From the NCBI GenBank assembly GCA_026706895.1, contig JAPOXW010000006.1, forward strand, positions 1 to 64,000: a stretch of 64,000 bases of DNA, given 5' to 3'. Positions within the stretch are counted from its first letter, which is position 1, and each line of letters starts with the position of its first letter. The position numbers were made by a program, and so were the translations under genes. The stretch comes from Gammaproteobacteria bacterium. GTDB taxonomy: Bacteria; Pseudomonadota; Gammaproteobacteria; Poriferisulfidales; Poriferisulfidaceae. Positions 45,389-55,257 of the stretch are shown here, in pieces. The notes below the pieces were generated by a model. It ran no database searches. It saw only the letters and a list, made by a program, of their open reading frames with translations, and was not told where the DNA came from.

Positions 45389-46432
45389 ATGACAGGAATT
45401 TCCGCACCGGCTGTCGATTTCGACTACCCTGAGACTCGCGTCATCGAGGCGGGGCTGGGTGGATATACCCGCGCCGAGCGATCCCGGCTGATGGAGCAGG
45501 CGCAAGAGCTCCTGGCACGTGAAGACGCAATCCTGGTCGCCCACTACTACACTCATCCGGACCTGCAGGAACTGGCGGACAGCAGTGGCGGTCTGGTCGC
45601 CGACTCGTTGGAGATGGCCCGCTTCGGATCGACCCAGCACGCCGGAACCCTGGTCGTGGCCGGCGTCCGCTTCATGGGCGAGACCGCGAAGATCCTGAAC
45701 CCCGAGAAACGCATCCTGATGCCTTCGCTGGAGGCTGAATGTTCGCTGGATCTCGGATGTCCAATCGAACCGTTCTCCGCATTCTGCGACGAACACCCGG
45801 ACCGGACCGTCGTGGTCTATGCCAACACCTCCGCAGCCGTCAAGGCACGCGCCGACTGGGTGGTCACTTCAAGTTGCGCGGTACGGATCATCTCGCACCT
45901 GATGGATCAGGAAGAAAAGATCCTGTGGGCGCCCGACCGGCACCTCGGCCATTACCTGCAACGCGTCACCGGGGCCGACATGGCGCTGTGGCAAGGCCAC
46001 TGCGTGGTGCACGACGAATTCAAGTCGCGCAAGCTCGGCGAACTGGTTTCAGAGCACCCGGAAGCGGCCGTATTGGTGCACCCGGAATCTCCCGAGGACG
46101 TCATCGACATGGCCGACGTGGTCGGCTCCACGACGGCCCTGATCCAGGCCTGCCAGGAACTGCCTCACCCGACCTTCATCGTCGCCACCGACCGCCAGAT
46201 CTTCCACAAGATGCAGCAGGCCGCCCCCGGCCGGAACTTCATCGAGGCGCCGACCGGCGGCGAGGGCGCCACCTGCAAAAGCTGCGCACATTGCCCCTGG
46301 ATGGCCATGAACGATCTCACCCGGCTCATTGAAACCCTGAAGACTGGAAGCAACGAAATTCACGTCGACGAGGATGTCCGCCGCCGAGCGTTGCGCTCAA
46401 CCCGGCGGATGATCGAATTCACGGCGCACTGA
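45389..46432 (+). CDS. nadA: Quinolinate synthase A
   Basis: 347 aa [4Fe-4S] enzyme that condenses iminoaspartate and DHAP to quinolinate in NAD synthesis. [45 protein letters not shown] (C118), TSSCAVRI and [13 protein letters not shown] are conserved and provide the three cluster cysteines among them. nadB and nadC are not in the window. It converges with priA, with 0 bp between stop codons. Confidence 0.97.
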   Translation: MTGISAPAVDFDYPETRVIEAGLGGYTRAERSRLMEQAQELLAREDAILVAHYYTHPDLQELADSSGGLVADSLEMARFGSTQHAGTLVVAGVRFMGETAKILNPEKRILMPSLEAECSLDLGCPIEPFSAFCDEHPDRTVVVYANTSAAVKARADWVVTSSCAVRIISHLMDQEEKILWAPDRHLGHYLQRVTGADMALWQGHCVVHDEFKSRKLGELVSEHPEAAVLVHPESPEDVIDMADVVGSTTALIQACQELPHPTFIVATDRQIFHKMQQAAPGRNFIEAPTGGEGATCKSCAHCPWMAMNDLTRLIETLKTGSNEIHVDEDVRRRALRSTRRMIEFTAH

Positions 46433-48598
46433 TCAGGCGATATCCAGCGGATCCACGTCCAGCGTCCAGTTCACCCGGCCCTTTTTGCCCGGGTCCTGAA
46501 GCCAATTTCCCAGGCAACGTTCCAGCGTCTTTCGGGAAACTGCCTGCAGCAGGAGTTGCGCACGCCAGACACCGGCGCGCTTCGGCATCATGGCCGGGGC
46601 CGGCCCCCGTACGAGCACACCCGCAGCGTCCTTGACCCGGCGGCGAACATCCACCAAAAAAGCTTCCGCTTTCCGGTAGTCCTTGTGCTGCGCCCGCAGC
46701 ACTGCCCAGTGACTGTAGGGCGGCAATCCCAATTCGTATCGCCTGGCCGACAGACGCTCCAGCCAGTCTTCATAACTCTCGTTCAGCAGCTGCTGCAGCA
46801 TTGGATGGCGCGGCAGGCAGGTCTGAAGCAGGACCTTTCCGGGTTTGATCCGGCGACCCGCCCGACCTGAAACCTGAACCAGCATTTGCGCCATCCGCTC
46901 CGGTGCCCGCAAGCGGGGACTGAACAGCTGGGAGTCAATGTTGATGACCCCGACCAGCGTGACTTCGGGGAAATCGTGCCCCTTGCACAGCATCTGGGTG
47001 CCGATCACGATCCGATAATCGCCACGCCGGGTTTTCTCAAGGCTTCGCTCCAGTTCCCCACGCCCGCGGATATGGTCCCGGTCCAGACGCAGGATCGGGC
47101 AGTCCGGGAATTCGGCGCGCAGCCGATCCTCGACCCGCTGCGTTCCTTCCCCCAGAAGGATCGCTCCTTGCTCGACTTCCCGTTCGCCCGACTGGCGGAA
47201 TCCGCAGTGATGGCAAATCAGTTGCTGGCGTGGCTGGTGATACGTCAGGCAAACCTGGCAGTCGGGGCAAATCACCGGCTCACCGGTTTGGGGCGAGAAC
47301 AGAACCGGGGCGAAACCCCGCCGGTTCAGGAACAACAGGGCCTGATCCCCGCCATCCAACGTCTCACGCAGGGCCTCCAGGAGCGGCTCCGACAAGCCGT
47401 CCGTCATCGGGTACTGGTTGAGGTCGATCAGTTCCGTGTTCGGCAAGACGGCCGGGCCGGCACGCGTCGGCAGGCGCAGGTGCCGGTATTTTTCCGCCTG
47501 TATGTTGCGCCAGGTTTCGATCGATGGCGTGGCCGTGCCGAGGACGACCGGGATTCCGGCTTGGTGCGCCCGGTAGACCGCGACATCGCGGGCGTGGTAG
47601 CGGAATCCCTCCTGCTGCTTCAGCGAAGGATCATGCTCTTCGTCGACCACGATCAACTGCAGGTCCCGGAACGGCAGGAAGACCGCCGAACGGGTCCCCA
47701 CCACGATGTCAGCCTGCCCGCTTTGCGCGAGAAGCCAGGCCAGGTATTGTTCACGTGCCGTACATTCGGAATGGTAGACCGCCACGCAGGTTCGTTCATC
47801 ACGCGCCAGCCGGTCGCGCAATTGGGGGGCAAGGCCAATCTCCGGAGCAATCACCAGAACCTGTCCGCCACGTTCCAGCACCGAGCAGATCACGGCGCGG
47901 TACACCTCGGTCTTGCCGCTCCCGGTGACTCCGTGCAGCAGCGTGCAACTGTACGCGCCCAGACACTCCTGCAGGGCCTGCACGGCTTCACGCTGATGGG
48001 GATTGTGCGGCACATCTCTCGGAACCACCGGGGACGATGGAGCCGGCAACCTGAATTCGGCTTCGACCAGCCCCTGCCCGATCAGTGCCTTGAGCGGGGC
48101 GGCGGGACTGCGGCATAGTTTTCGCAACTGTTCCCTGGTCAGGCCTTCCTCGCAGTCTTGGAAGGCTCGCAGCAATGCTTGACGGACCGGCGCACGACGA
48201 TGCTCCTCGGGGTTGGCTGCCCGCCCGTCTTCCGTCGCCCGCCACACGGTCGTCCCGGCAAGTTCGGCCGACTCGCCCTTTCGCAGGCGGACCGGCAACG
48301 CCGCATTGATAACCTGTCCGATCGGGTGCTGGTAGTATCGAGCCGCCCAAGTCATCAACTCCAGCACACCGGGTTCGATGACCGGGGCCTCGTCCAGCAC
48401 GGCCCCCACCCGTTTGAGTTCCGGCACCCCGGCAGGTCGCGGCCGAGTCTCCAGGACCACGCCGACCTGTTTGCGGGGACCGAACGGCACCCGCACCCGC
48501 ACACCCGGTGGCGGCACCGTACCCCGAGCCGGCGGCAGATAGTCGTATCCGTGGCGGATCGGGGCGTTGACGGCCACATGCAGGCAGAGTTCAGTCAT
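46433..48598 (-). CDS. priA: Primosomal replication protein N' (PriA helicase), reduced zinc region
   Basis: 721 aa. The N-terminal 3'-DNA-binding domain (MTELCLHVAVNAPIRHGYDY), Walker [16 protein letters not shown], Walker B LIVVDEEHDPSLKQQEG and the motifs GTATPSIETW and QVSGRAGR are normal. PriA restarts stalled forks. Usual PriA has four C-x2-C pairs binding two zincs. Here only pairs 2 and 3 remain (C444/C447 and C462/C465, plus a lone C450); the places of pairs 1 and 4 read FSPQTGE and GEREVEQG. An extra 16 codons upstream are a poor start. Confidence 0.95.
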   Translation of the reverse strand: MTELCLHVAVNAPIRHGYDYLPPARGTVPPPGVRVRVPFGPRKQVGVVLETRPRPAGVPELKRVGAVLDEAPVIEPGVLELMTWAARYYQHPIGQVINAALPVRLRKGESAELAGTTVWRATEDGRAANPEEHRRAPVRQALLRAFQDCEEGLTREQLRKLCRSPAAPLKALIGQGLVEAEFRLPAPSSPVVPRDVPHNPHQREAVQALQECLGAYSCTLLHGVTGSGKTEVYRAVICSVLERGGQVLVIAPEIGLAPQLRDRLARDERTCVAVYHSECTAREQYLAWLLAQSGQADIVVGTRSAVFLPFRDLQLIVVDEEHDPSLKQQEGFRYHARDVAVYRAHQAGIPVVLGTATPSIETWRNIQAEKYRHLRLPTRAGPAVLPNTELIDLNQYPMTDGLSEPLLEALRETLDGGDQALLFLNRRGFAPVLFSPQTGEPVICPDCQVCLTYHQPRQQLICHHCGFRQSGEREVEQGAILLGEGTQRVEDRLRAEFPDCPILRLDRDHIRGRGELERSLEKTRRGDYRIVIGTQMLCKGHDFPEVTLVGVINIDSQLFSPRLRAPERMAQMLVQVSGRAGRRIKPGKVLLQTCLPRHPMLQQLLNESYEDWLERLSARRYELGLPPYSHWAVLRAQHKDYRKAEAFLVDVRRRVKDAAGVLVRGPAPAMMPKRAGVWRAQLLLQAVSRKTLERCLGNWLQDPGKKGRVNWTLDVDPLDIA

Positions 48599-49625
48599 GC
48601 GGCATTTCCGAGGCATCCGGATTGTGGATAACTTTGGGGATAACATTGGGTAGAAAACCGGAAAAGCCTGTAAATAAAGGGTTTTCTGGAAATTACCCCC
48701 ACGCTATGCAAGGATTCAGTAATATTTTTGTTTTTCATATACTTAGGATATTTCCGCAGTAAATCTCCTTTGCTTCGGCAGAAATATACGGACAGGCACA
48801 TAATTTTCATAATTAAATGTTGGCAATTGTGGACTTATCAGGCACATTCTGGCGTATTCCCGAATCCAATTTAACAAGCACTCCTGCCCTGCGATACGGA
48901 GATTATCCATGAATCAGCACGGACATGCGATAGAACCGATATCCGGTTCCGCTATCAAGCGACACCAATATTATGGCGACAAAATGCTGAACTCGTCGAG
49001 TTGACAAGGATCCAATGATGGGCAGGTCTTGCCAGCCAACGGCGTGGGCCCGCGTTCCGCTCCTGAATCCCGGCGCAAGAATCAGAAATCAGATAAAGAG
49101 CAGCCAAAGAATAACGACGAAACAGGCCATGTCGAATTCTTCAGATTCTTGTTCTTTGCGAACACAAGCAGGACACAAGCCGTGATAATTCAATCCACTT
49201 GGGCGGCTCCAGTCGGAGCCGGTACCCGATCTGCTACATTTTCTGCATTCCATCTCCATCCCCCAATCCCCGCTCTTGCCTTGTCAGGACAATATTCAAG
49301 ACTTGTCGATGGGCTTTCCCATCATACAAAAATTCGTGTGGCGGGAATCAATGATTCATCCTGAGAGGTCCAAGCAGGGCCACCGAACAGGCATGTCCTG
49401 GAGTCGCGTCTTGATCCGCATGAAATGAGCGAGAGAAAATAGCCTGCCAAGCCAGAATCCTGGCATGTTTTTCGCGTCACAGCCTGTTGATATTTCAGGG
49501 TTAAAAAATGGTCTAAAAATTCCGACCATTTTTCCTTGACTTTCGCCGCTCCGCTCCGGCATCATCCCGCCTGGATCAGCAACCCGCTCGCGGGCAACTT
49601 TTCACATTTCGACAGGGAGTCAATC
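48599..49625. other. 1-kb low-GC spacer without a convincing gene
   Basis: GC drops well below the flanks. I see a dyad at 48929-48956 (GATA-GAACCG ... CGGTTC-CGC-TATC) lying inside a 31-codon ORF at 48909-49004 (MNQHGHAIEPISGSAI and on) that has an RBS-like ACGGAGA. A TTG-initiated 111-codon frame at 49029-49364 has low-complexity, unconvincing composition. Near the right end is a 10-bp hairpin listed separately. The region may be decayed accessory DNA. Confidence 0.5.
49504..49533. terminator. AT-rich hairpin, terminator or operator
   Basis: AAAAATGGTC pairs perfectly with GACCATTTTT across a 10-nt AT-rich loop. The T run after the stem gives terminator character on both strands. It lies 93 bp before the next gene; a TTGACT overlapping the end of the hairpin could be a -35, with a weak CATCAT -10 18 bp later. 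Confidence 0.5.
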
Positions 49626-50003
49626 ATGGAACAACCTTTCCAGAAATCAGGCGAGCGCGAGCAGGCCGCACCGCCTCCGCACAAGTTTGATAAACTCCGG
49701 GCTGTCAGGAATCTGATAGACGAAAAAATCCCGGAGAAACAGGCCATGGCCGTTGTTGAGACCATTGCGGACGCGCGCGACGGACTCGCCACGCAAGCGG
49801 GCATGGAGAAGATGGAAACCTCTCTGCGGGGCGACATGCACAACGAGATAGAGAAATCGGAACTCCGCATACGTGCGGACATGGAGAGAATACGCGCCGA
49901 CATGGAAAAAATTCGCGCCGACATCCAAGCCGAATTCAAGAGGTTCTACTGGTACATTCCGGTCGTCATGGGTGCCGTCATCGGCATCCTGAAATTTACT
50001 TAG
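49626..50003 (+). CDS. Coiled-coil protein with C-terminal membrane anchor (DUF1640/CCDC90-like)
   Basis: 125 aa with RBS GGGAG. After a polar N-terminus, KFDKLRAVRNLIDEKIPEKQAMAVVETIADARDGLATQAGMEKMETSLRGDMHNEIEKSELRIR begins a long coiled coil with near repeats of M-E-x-I-R-A-D-M/I. A hydrophobic C-terminus (WYIPVVMGAVIGILKF) is a single membrane anchor. The architecture resembles the DUF1640/CCDC90 group. Function unknown. A second, differently ordered coiled-coil membrane protein lies at 59.8 kb. Confidence 0.75.
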   Translation: MEQPFQKSGEREQAAPPPHKFDKLRAVRNLIDEKIPEKQAMAVVETIADARDGLATQAGMEKMETSLRGDMHNEIEKSELRIRADMERIRADMEKIRADIQAEFKRFYWYIPVVMGAVIGILKFT

Positions 50004-50148
50004 CCTGCACAAAGGCTCCTGACTTGCTTTCGGGAGCCACTCCGCATCGTCGCAGAAACATTGTGCCCAAAAGGTGGCCTCCCCTGCCACATCCGGTTGT
50101 AAATTCATGTAAATCAGTATAAAGTGGCGCGCAAAATGGGGTGCAACC

Positions 50149-50736
50149 ATGTTGGATGTCCTGACGCAGCAAATCCTCCGGACCGATATCTCCGGAATGC
50201 CGCTGGAGTGGATCGGTTATCAGGATGCGGTTCGCCTGCACTATGCGGGTCAGGTCGCTTACGTCAGCGGCCAGGATATCCTGCGCGTGCGCGGCGGATA
50301 CAACGCCATCACCGGACGGCGCACCATCCTCGCCCTCAACTCCATCGTCTCGACCTACGGCCGCAACCGCCTGCTGCATGAGACCTACACGCCGCCCCTG
50401 AACAACCCGACCTTGTTCAAGCGCGACGCCTGGCTATGCCTCTACTGCGGCGATTCGTTCGAGCGCCGCGAATTGTCTCGCGATCATATCCGCCCCCTGA
50501 GCCTGGGCGGAATGGACGAGTGGAACAACGTGGTCACCGCCTGCAAGCGATGCAACAACCAGAAGGCCGGCCGAACCCCAGAGGAAGCCGGCATGCAGTT
50601 GCTTGCGGTTCCGTTCGTGCCGACCCACGCCGAGTACATCTATCTTCAGGGCCGCCGGGTGCTGGCAGACCAGATGGAATTCCTGCGCGCCCACTTCCCC
50701 CGCACCAGCCCATTGCGCGAGCGGATCGCGAAGTGA
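50149..50736 (+). CDS. HNH endonuclease family protein
   Basis: 195 aa. C97-x2-C100 (CLYCGDSF), the H113 in RDHIRPLSLGG, N126/N127 in DEWNNVVTACKRCN, and C132-x2-C135 form an intact HNH zinc fold. The N-terminal half (MPLEWIGYQDAVRLHYAGQVAY and VSTYGRNRLLHET) is typical of a widely conserved chromosomal HNH subgroup rather than a mobile endonuclease. Its stop overlaps the GTG start of hemH by 4 bp. Biochemical role unknown. Confidence 0.88.
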   Translation: MLDVLTQQILRTDISGMPLEWIGYQDAVRLHYAGQVAYVSGQDILRVRGGYNAITGRRTILALNSIVSTYGRNRLLHETYTPPLNNPTLFKRDAWLCLYCGDSFERRELSRDHIRPLSLGGMDEWNNVVTACKRCNNQKAGRTPEEAGMQLLAVPFVPTHAEYIYLQGRRVLADQMEFLRAHFPRTSPLRERIAK

Positions 50737-51713
50737 CGGAATCGCCGGGATCCCGTACCGGGGTCCTGATCTCCAACCTCGGAACTCCAGACGAACCCAC
50801 TCCGCGGGCAGTTCGCCGCTATCTGGCGGAGTTCCTGTCGGACCGGCGCGTGATTGCGCTGTCTCCACTGCTCTGGAAACCGATCCTGCACGGCATCATC
50901 CTGCGCATCCGCCCCCGGCGCAGCGCCCGGCTGTACCGGAAGATCTGGACGGAGGAGGGCTCGCCGCTGCTGGTCTACAGCCAGCGCCAACGCGACGCAT
51001 TGCAGAAAGAATTGAATCAGCGCGGGCACGCAGTGCCGGTCGCCCTGGGAATGCGCTATGGCCGCCCTTCCATCGCACAGGCTCTCGACGAGCTGAAAGC
51101 GGTTGACACCCTGATCGTCCTGCCTCTCTACCCGCAATTCTCGGTCACGACCACGGCTTCCACCCGCGATGCGCTGACCCGCGCCCTGAATCACCGGGGC
51201 AATACTCCCGAGATTCGTTTCATCGAGCACCATGCGCACGACCTCGCCTACCTCAATGCCTGCGCCGCGCAAATTCACAACTTCCGGGTGCAGCGCGACG
51301 CTGGAGAAAAGCTCGTCCTCTCCTTCCACGGCCTGCCCAAGGAATCCATCGGGCAAGGCGACCCCTACGCCCGGCAGTGTCGCGAAAGCGCGAACGAAAT
51401 CGCCCGGATTCTGGGCTTGCGGTGGGATCAGTGGTGCATCACGTTCCAGTCGCGGTTCGGGCCCAAGGAATGGTTGACCCCCTATACCGACGAGACGCTG
51501 CGAAAACTGTCCGAGACCGGCATTCGCTCCGTCGATGTGTTCTGCCCCGGCTTCTCTGCCGACTGCCTGGAGACCCTGGAAGAGATCGAACAGGAAAACC
51601 AGGCCGTATTCCGCGCGGCAGGCGGAGAGACTTTCCGGTATATTCCCGCTCTCAACGACAATGTCGACTACGTGCACGCCCTGGCGGGCCTAATCGAAGC
51701 TCACATGCCCTGA
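50733..51713 (+). CDS. hemH: Ferrochelatase
   Basis: 326 aa enzyme inserting Fe(II) into protoporphyrin IX at the inner membrane. ISNLGTPDEPTPRAVRRYLAEFLSDRRVI, LPLYPQFSVTTTAST, LSFHGLPKESIGQGDPYARQC (catalytic His) and FQSRFGPKEWLTPYTDET, plus CPGFSADCLETLEEI, are conserved. The start is a GTG overlapping the HNH gene stop; the frame extends upstream without homology. fxsA follows after 3 bp. Confidence 0.96.
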   Translation: MTESPGSRTGVLISNLGTPDEPTPRAVRRYLAEFLSDRRVIALSPLLWKPILHGIILRIRPRRSARLYRKIWTEEGSPLLVYSQRQRDALQKELNQRGHAVPVALGMRYGRPSIAQALDELKAVDTLIVLPLYPQFSVTTTASTRDALTRALNHRGNTPEIRFIEHHAHDLAYLNACAAQIHNFRVQRDAGEKLVLSFHGLPKESIGQGDPYARQCRESANEIARILGLRWDQWCITFQSRFGPKEWLTPYTDETLRKLSETGIRSVDVFCPGFSADCLETLEEIEQENQAVFRAAGGETFRYIPALNDNVDYVHALAGLIEAHMP

Positions 51714-51716
51714 CTT

Positions 51717-52187
51717 ATGCCGATTTTCGCGTTCCTCGTCCTGTTCTTCTTCCTGGAACTGTTCCTGATGGTGATGACCGCCGTCGAACACGGCTGGGGC
51801 TGGGGGGTGTTCTGGTTCGAGGTCGCGACCGCGATTCTCGGAGTCGCGCTGATCCGGCACCACCGGGAAGTGACGATGCACTCGCTGTTCCAGCAGGCGA
51901 CCGGGCGCGTACGTCCCGACTTCAGCCTGGCCCTGTTTCGAAGCGCCCGCGTCACGGTCGGGGGAATTCTGCTGATCCTGCCGGGATTCATCACCGACGG
52001 TTTTGGCGCCGCCTTGCTGATCCTGCCCGGGCTTCATTCGTTTCTGCTCAGGCTGCTGAAAGCCCCCGCCCCGCCACGCCAACCTCCCGACCCCCCCGAA
52101 TCATCCGAACCATCCAATTCCAGCCGATCCGGGCGCATCGTCGAGGGGGAAATCGAACCCCCGCGGAATGATTCCGAAAACCGATAA
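51717..52187 (+). CDS. fxsA: FxsA cytoplasmic membrane protein
   Basis: 156 aa. Two hydrophobic regions (FAFLVLFFFLELFLMVM and the helix pair near WFEVATAILGVALI), then GGILLILPGFITDGFGAALLILPG, match FxsA. E. coli FxsA relieves F-plasmid exclusion of phage T7 when overproduced; its normal role is unknown. The C-terminal 45 residues are polar and proline-rich, as in the family. It starts 3 bp after hemH. Confidence 0.93.
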   Translation: MPIFAFLVLFFFLELFLMVMTAVEHGWGWGVFWFEVATAILGVALIRHHREVTMHSLFQQATGRVRPDFSLALFRSARVTVGGILLILPGFITDGFGAALLILPGLHSFLLRLLKAPAPPRQPPDPPESSEPSNSSRSGRIVEGEIEPPRNDSENR

Positions 52188-52233
52188 ATCGGAAATGTTA
52201 ATCGTAAGATAAAGCCCTGCGAGGATTTCTTCC

Positions 52234-55200
52234 ATGAACGATCGGTTCTCCGGCATGCCAGCGGGTTTTCTTGCCCTCGGTTTTATTTTGCTCGCCGTAC
52301 CGGGGGCTCAGGCGGAAGAGGAAGAAGATCCGGAGAAAATAGAGACTTTCACGGTCACCGGCTCGCGCATCCAATCCCCCAGCCCGGTCTCCCCCAACCC
52401 CGTCACCGAAGTCGGGGCGGAAGAGGTCCTGCTCCAGGGCACGGCCCGGGTGGAAGACATGTTGCGCTCGTACCCACAGGTCTACGTCTCCCAGGGAGCG
52501 GGAGATTCGAACGGCGCCACCGGCACTGCGATGGTGGAGCTGCGCGCCTTGGGCCCTCGGCGCACCCTGGTGCTGCTCAACGGCCGTCGCATGCCGAGCG
52601 GGACCCCGACGGCCGCTGCCATACCGGACATCAACCAGATTCCCGGCCCGCTGATCGAACGGGTGGACATCTATACGGGAGGGGGGGCCGCCGTCTACGG
52701 CTCCGATGCGGTCGCGGGCGTGGTCAACTTCCTGCTGATGGACGATTTCGAGGGCCTGCGCGCGGATTTCCAGTACAGCGAATACCAGCATCACAACGAC
52801 GGCGACCACTGGCGGGAACTCGTCACCGCATCCGGCTACCCGGTGGCCGAAGGCTACAAGAGCGACGGGGACATTGCCCGGGCGTCCCTGATCGCCGGAT
52901 TCAACTTCGACGAGGACCGCGGCAATCTCACCGCCTACGCCACCTACCGCGACATCGAACCGGTCCTGCAAGGCTCACGCGACTACAGTTCCTGCACGCT
53001 TGACACCGATTTGACTCGATGTCTCGGGTCCTCCACCATTCCGGAGGGGCGTTTCACCGACTTCGGGGTGGCGGGGCTGGCGGCCAGTTTCAACCCGGTC
53101 TGGGGCACCAATTTTGTCGGCGGACCTTCTTTCGACTACCTCGTCGAGGGACATGAATTCGTGCCCCGGGAGGGCAAGACCTACAACTATGGCCCGGCCA
53201 ACTACTTCCAGCGCCAGGACGAGCGCTACACCTTCGGCGCCTTCATCCGCTACGACCTCAACGACCATGCGGAAGCCTATGCCGAGTTCATGTACAAGCG
53301 AGACCGGACCACCTCGCAGATCGCCCCCTCCGGGAGCTTCTTCAGGACCAGCAGTATCCTGAGGTGCGATCACCCATTCCTGTCGCAGCAGCAACGCGGG
53401 CAGATTTCCTGCCTGGACGACAACGGCGACGTGATCGAAAACGGAGAGCAAGCGGTCTACCTGGGTCGCCGGAACGTGGAAGGCGGGCCGCGGCGGGACA
53501 AAATCATCCACGCCAGCTACCGGGGGGTGGCCGGCCTGCGCGGCGCCCTCAACGAGGCCTGGGACTACGATGCGTTCGTCCAGTACGCGAAAGTGGAAAT
53601 GCGGGAGGCCTACCTGAATGATCTGTCGGTGGGCCGGATCCGTCGAGCCCTGGACGTGGTGATGCACAACGGTCAAGCCGTCTGCCGGTCCACCCTGCCG
53701 GATGCCGACGGAGCCGTGGAAGACGCGAACTGCGTGCCCTGGAACGTCTTCGAAGAGGGGGCCGTGACTTCGGAGGCGGTCGATTACCTGAAGATTCCCC
53801 TGTATTCCCGGGGAACGACCGACCAGTTCGTGCTGTCCGCCGCGTTCTCCGCAGACCTCGCGGATTACGGTATCAAATTGCCCCTGGCTGCCCACAGCCC
53901 CGGCATCGTGCTCGGCAGTGAATTCCGCAAGGAGAGCCTGGACCTGAACCCGGACGAGAACTACCAATCCGGCGAGGGGGCCGGTCAGGGCGGCGAGTTC
54001 GTGGCGATCAGCGGCGACTACCACGTGACCGAACTGTTCGCAGAAGCCCGCATCCCCCTGGTCGAAGGCGCGCCGTATGCAGAGGAACTGATCCTCGACG
54101 CGGCGTACCGCTATTCAGACTATGACTACGGCGAATACATCGACACCTGGGCCTTCGGCCTGAACTGGGCGATCAATCCGGAAATCCGGCTGCGCGGCAG
54201 CGTCCAGCGTGCGGTCCGGGCCCCCACCGTGCATGATCTGTTCCTGCCGCAGAGGTTCAGGCTGTTCAGCATGGCTGCAGATCCCTGCGCCGGCGAAATC
54301 AAGGACGGAAAAACCGCCCTGGGCTACACGTTCGAAGAATGTCGGCGTACCGGCGTGACGGAGGCGCAATGGGGGAAGATCCAGAATTCGCCGGCCGGGC
54401 AATACAACGCGAAAGTGGGCGGCGACCCTGAACTGGACCCGGAAGAAGCCAAGACCTGGACCGCCGGCATCGTCTTGACTCCGGAATTTGCCGACGGGCT
54501 GAGCCTGACGGTCGACTACTACAAGATCGAGATCGAGGGCGGCATCGGCTACGTCGGCGCCCACTACACGCTCGCCCAGTGCCTCGAAAACGGAATCCTG
54601 TGCGACAAGGTGATCCGGGGGATCGCCGGCGACCTGTGGGTCGGCTCCAACAGCCAGGGAGTCGCCTGCACCGGTCGGCAAGACGAGGAAAGCACGGAAT
54701 TGGGCCTGTCCGACTGTCTAAGCGGGCACTTGCAGCTGACACGGGACAATCTGGCCATCGAGAAGAGCAATGGCGTGGATGTCGGCCTGGATTTCGCCCT
54801 CGATCTCGGCATGCAGGGAGAGTTGCGATTCAACAACGTCCTGACGCACATCAACGCCCTGGACTTCCAGGCCGTGGACGGGGCTCCGGTCGCCCGCTGC
54901 GCGGGCCGGCGTTACTGCGGGCCGGTGCCGGACCTGCAAAACCGGCTGCGCGTCACCTGGGACACCCCATGGGACGTCACCGCCAGCGCCATGTGGCGCC
55001 ACACCAGTGCGGTCAGGGGCTCGGGACGGTTCAGCGTGGACATCCCGAAACTGAACTATCTTGATCTGGCTGCGGTCTGGCAGGTCACGGACAAGGCGAA
55101 GATCTATGCCGGCATCAATAATCTGACGGACCGGGAGCCCCCGATCGTCGGCAATTCCACCGGCACCAACGGCAACACCTTCCCCGGCCTGTACGACGCA

Positions 55201-55242
55201 CTCGGCCGATACCTGTTCATGGGCGCCAGCATGGAATTCTGA
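52234..55242 (+). CDS. TonB-dependent outer-membrane receptor (first of tandem pair)
   Basis: 1002 aa. A signal peptide ends near A-Q-A-E (about residue 28). ETFTVTGSRIQSP is the TonB box region, followed by the plug (RVEDMLRSYPQVYV, NGRRMPSGTP, YGSDAVAGVVNFLL). The remainder is a 22-strand barrel ending in the aromatic C-terminus RYLFMGASMEF. It belongs to the VTGSRI-type receptors common in marine gammaproteobacteria and sphingomonads. The ligand is unknown; extracellular loops have several Cys pairs. The next gene is a close paralogue. Confidence 0.93.
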   Translation: MNDRFSGMPAGFLALGFILLAVPGAQAEEEEDPEKIETFTVTGSRIQSPSPVSPNPVTEVGAEEVLLQGTARVEDMLRSYPQVYVSQGAGDSNGATGTAMVELRALGPRRTLVLLNGRRMPSGTPTAAAIPDINQIPGPLIERVDIYTGGGAAVYGSDAVAGVVNFLLMDDFEGLRADFQYSEYQHHNDGDHWRELVTASGYPVAEGYKSDGDIARASLIAGFNFDEDRGNLTAYATYRDIEPVLQGSRDYSSCTLDTDLTRCLGSSTIPEGRFTDFGVAGLAASFNPVWGTNFVGGPSFDYLVEGHEFVPREGKTYNYGPANYFQRQDERYTFGAFIRYDLNDHAEAYAEFMYKRDRTTSQIAPSGSFFRTSSILRCDHPFLSQQQRGQISCLDDNGDVIENGEQAVYLGRRNVEGGPRRDKIIHASYRGVAGLRGALNEAWDYDAFVQYAKVEMREAYLNDLSVGRIRRALDVVMHNGQAVCRSTLPDADGAVEDANCVPWNVFEEGAVTSEAVDYLKIPLYSRGTTDQFVLSAAFSADLADYGIKLPLAAHSPGIVLGSEFRKESLDLNPDENYQSGEGAGQGGEFVAISGDYHVTELFAEARIPLVEGAPYAEELILDAAYRYSDYDYGEYIDTWAFGLNWAINPEIRLRGSVQRAVRAPTVHDLFLPQRFRLFSMAADPCAGEIKDGKTALGYTFEECRRTGVTEAQWGKIQNSPAGQYNAKVGGDPELDPEEAKTWTAGIVLTPEFADGLSLTVDYYKIEIEGGIGYVGAHYTLAQCLENGILCDKVIRGIAGDLWVGSNSQGVACTGRQDEESTELGLSDCLSGHLQLTRDNLAIEKSNGVDVGLDFALDLGMQGELRFNNVLTHINALDFQAVDGAPVARCAGRRYCGPVPDLQNRLRVTWDTPWDVTASAMWRHTSAVRGSGRFSVDIPKLNYLDLAAVWQVTDKAKIYAGINNLTDREPPIVGNSTGTNGNTFPGLYDALGRYLFMGASMEF

Positions 55243-55257
55243 GCCTTCCGGGCACTG

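Noticed and set aside
48595-48810. 71-codon minus-strand ORF upstream of priA
   Set aside because: Overlaps the priA start, AT-rich with no RBS, and shows no conserved pattern.
49029-49364. 111-codon ORF in the 1-kb gap
   Set aside because: TTG start, no RBS, low-complexity mixed composition and no family resemblance.
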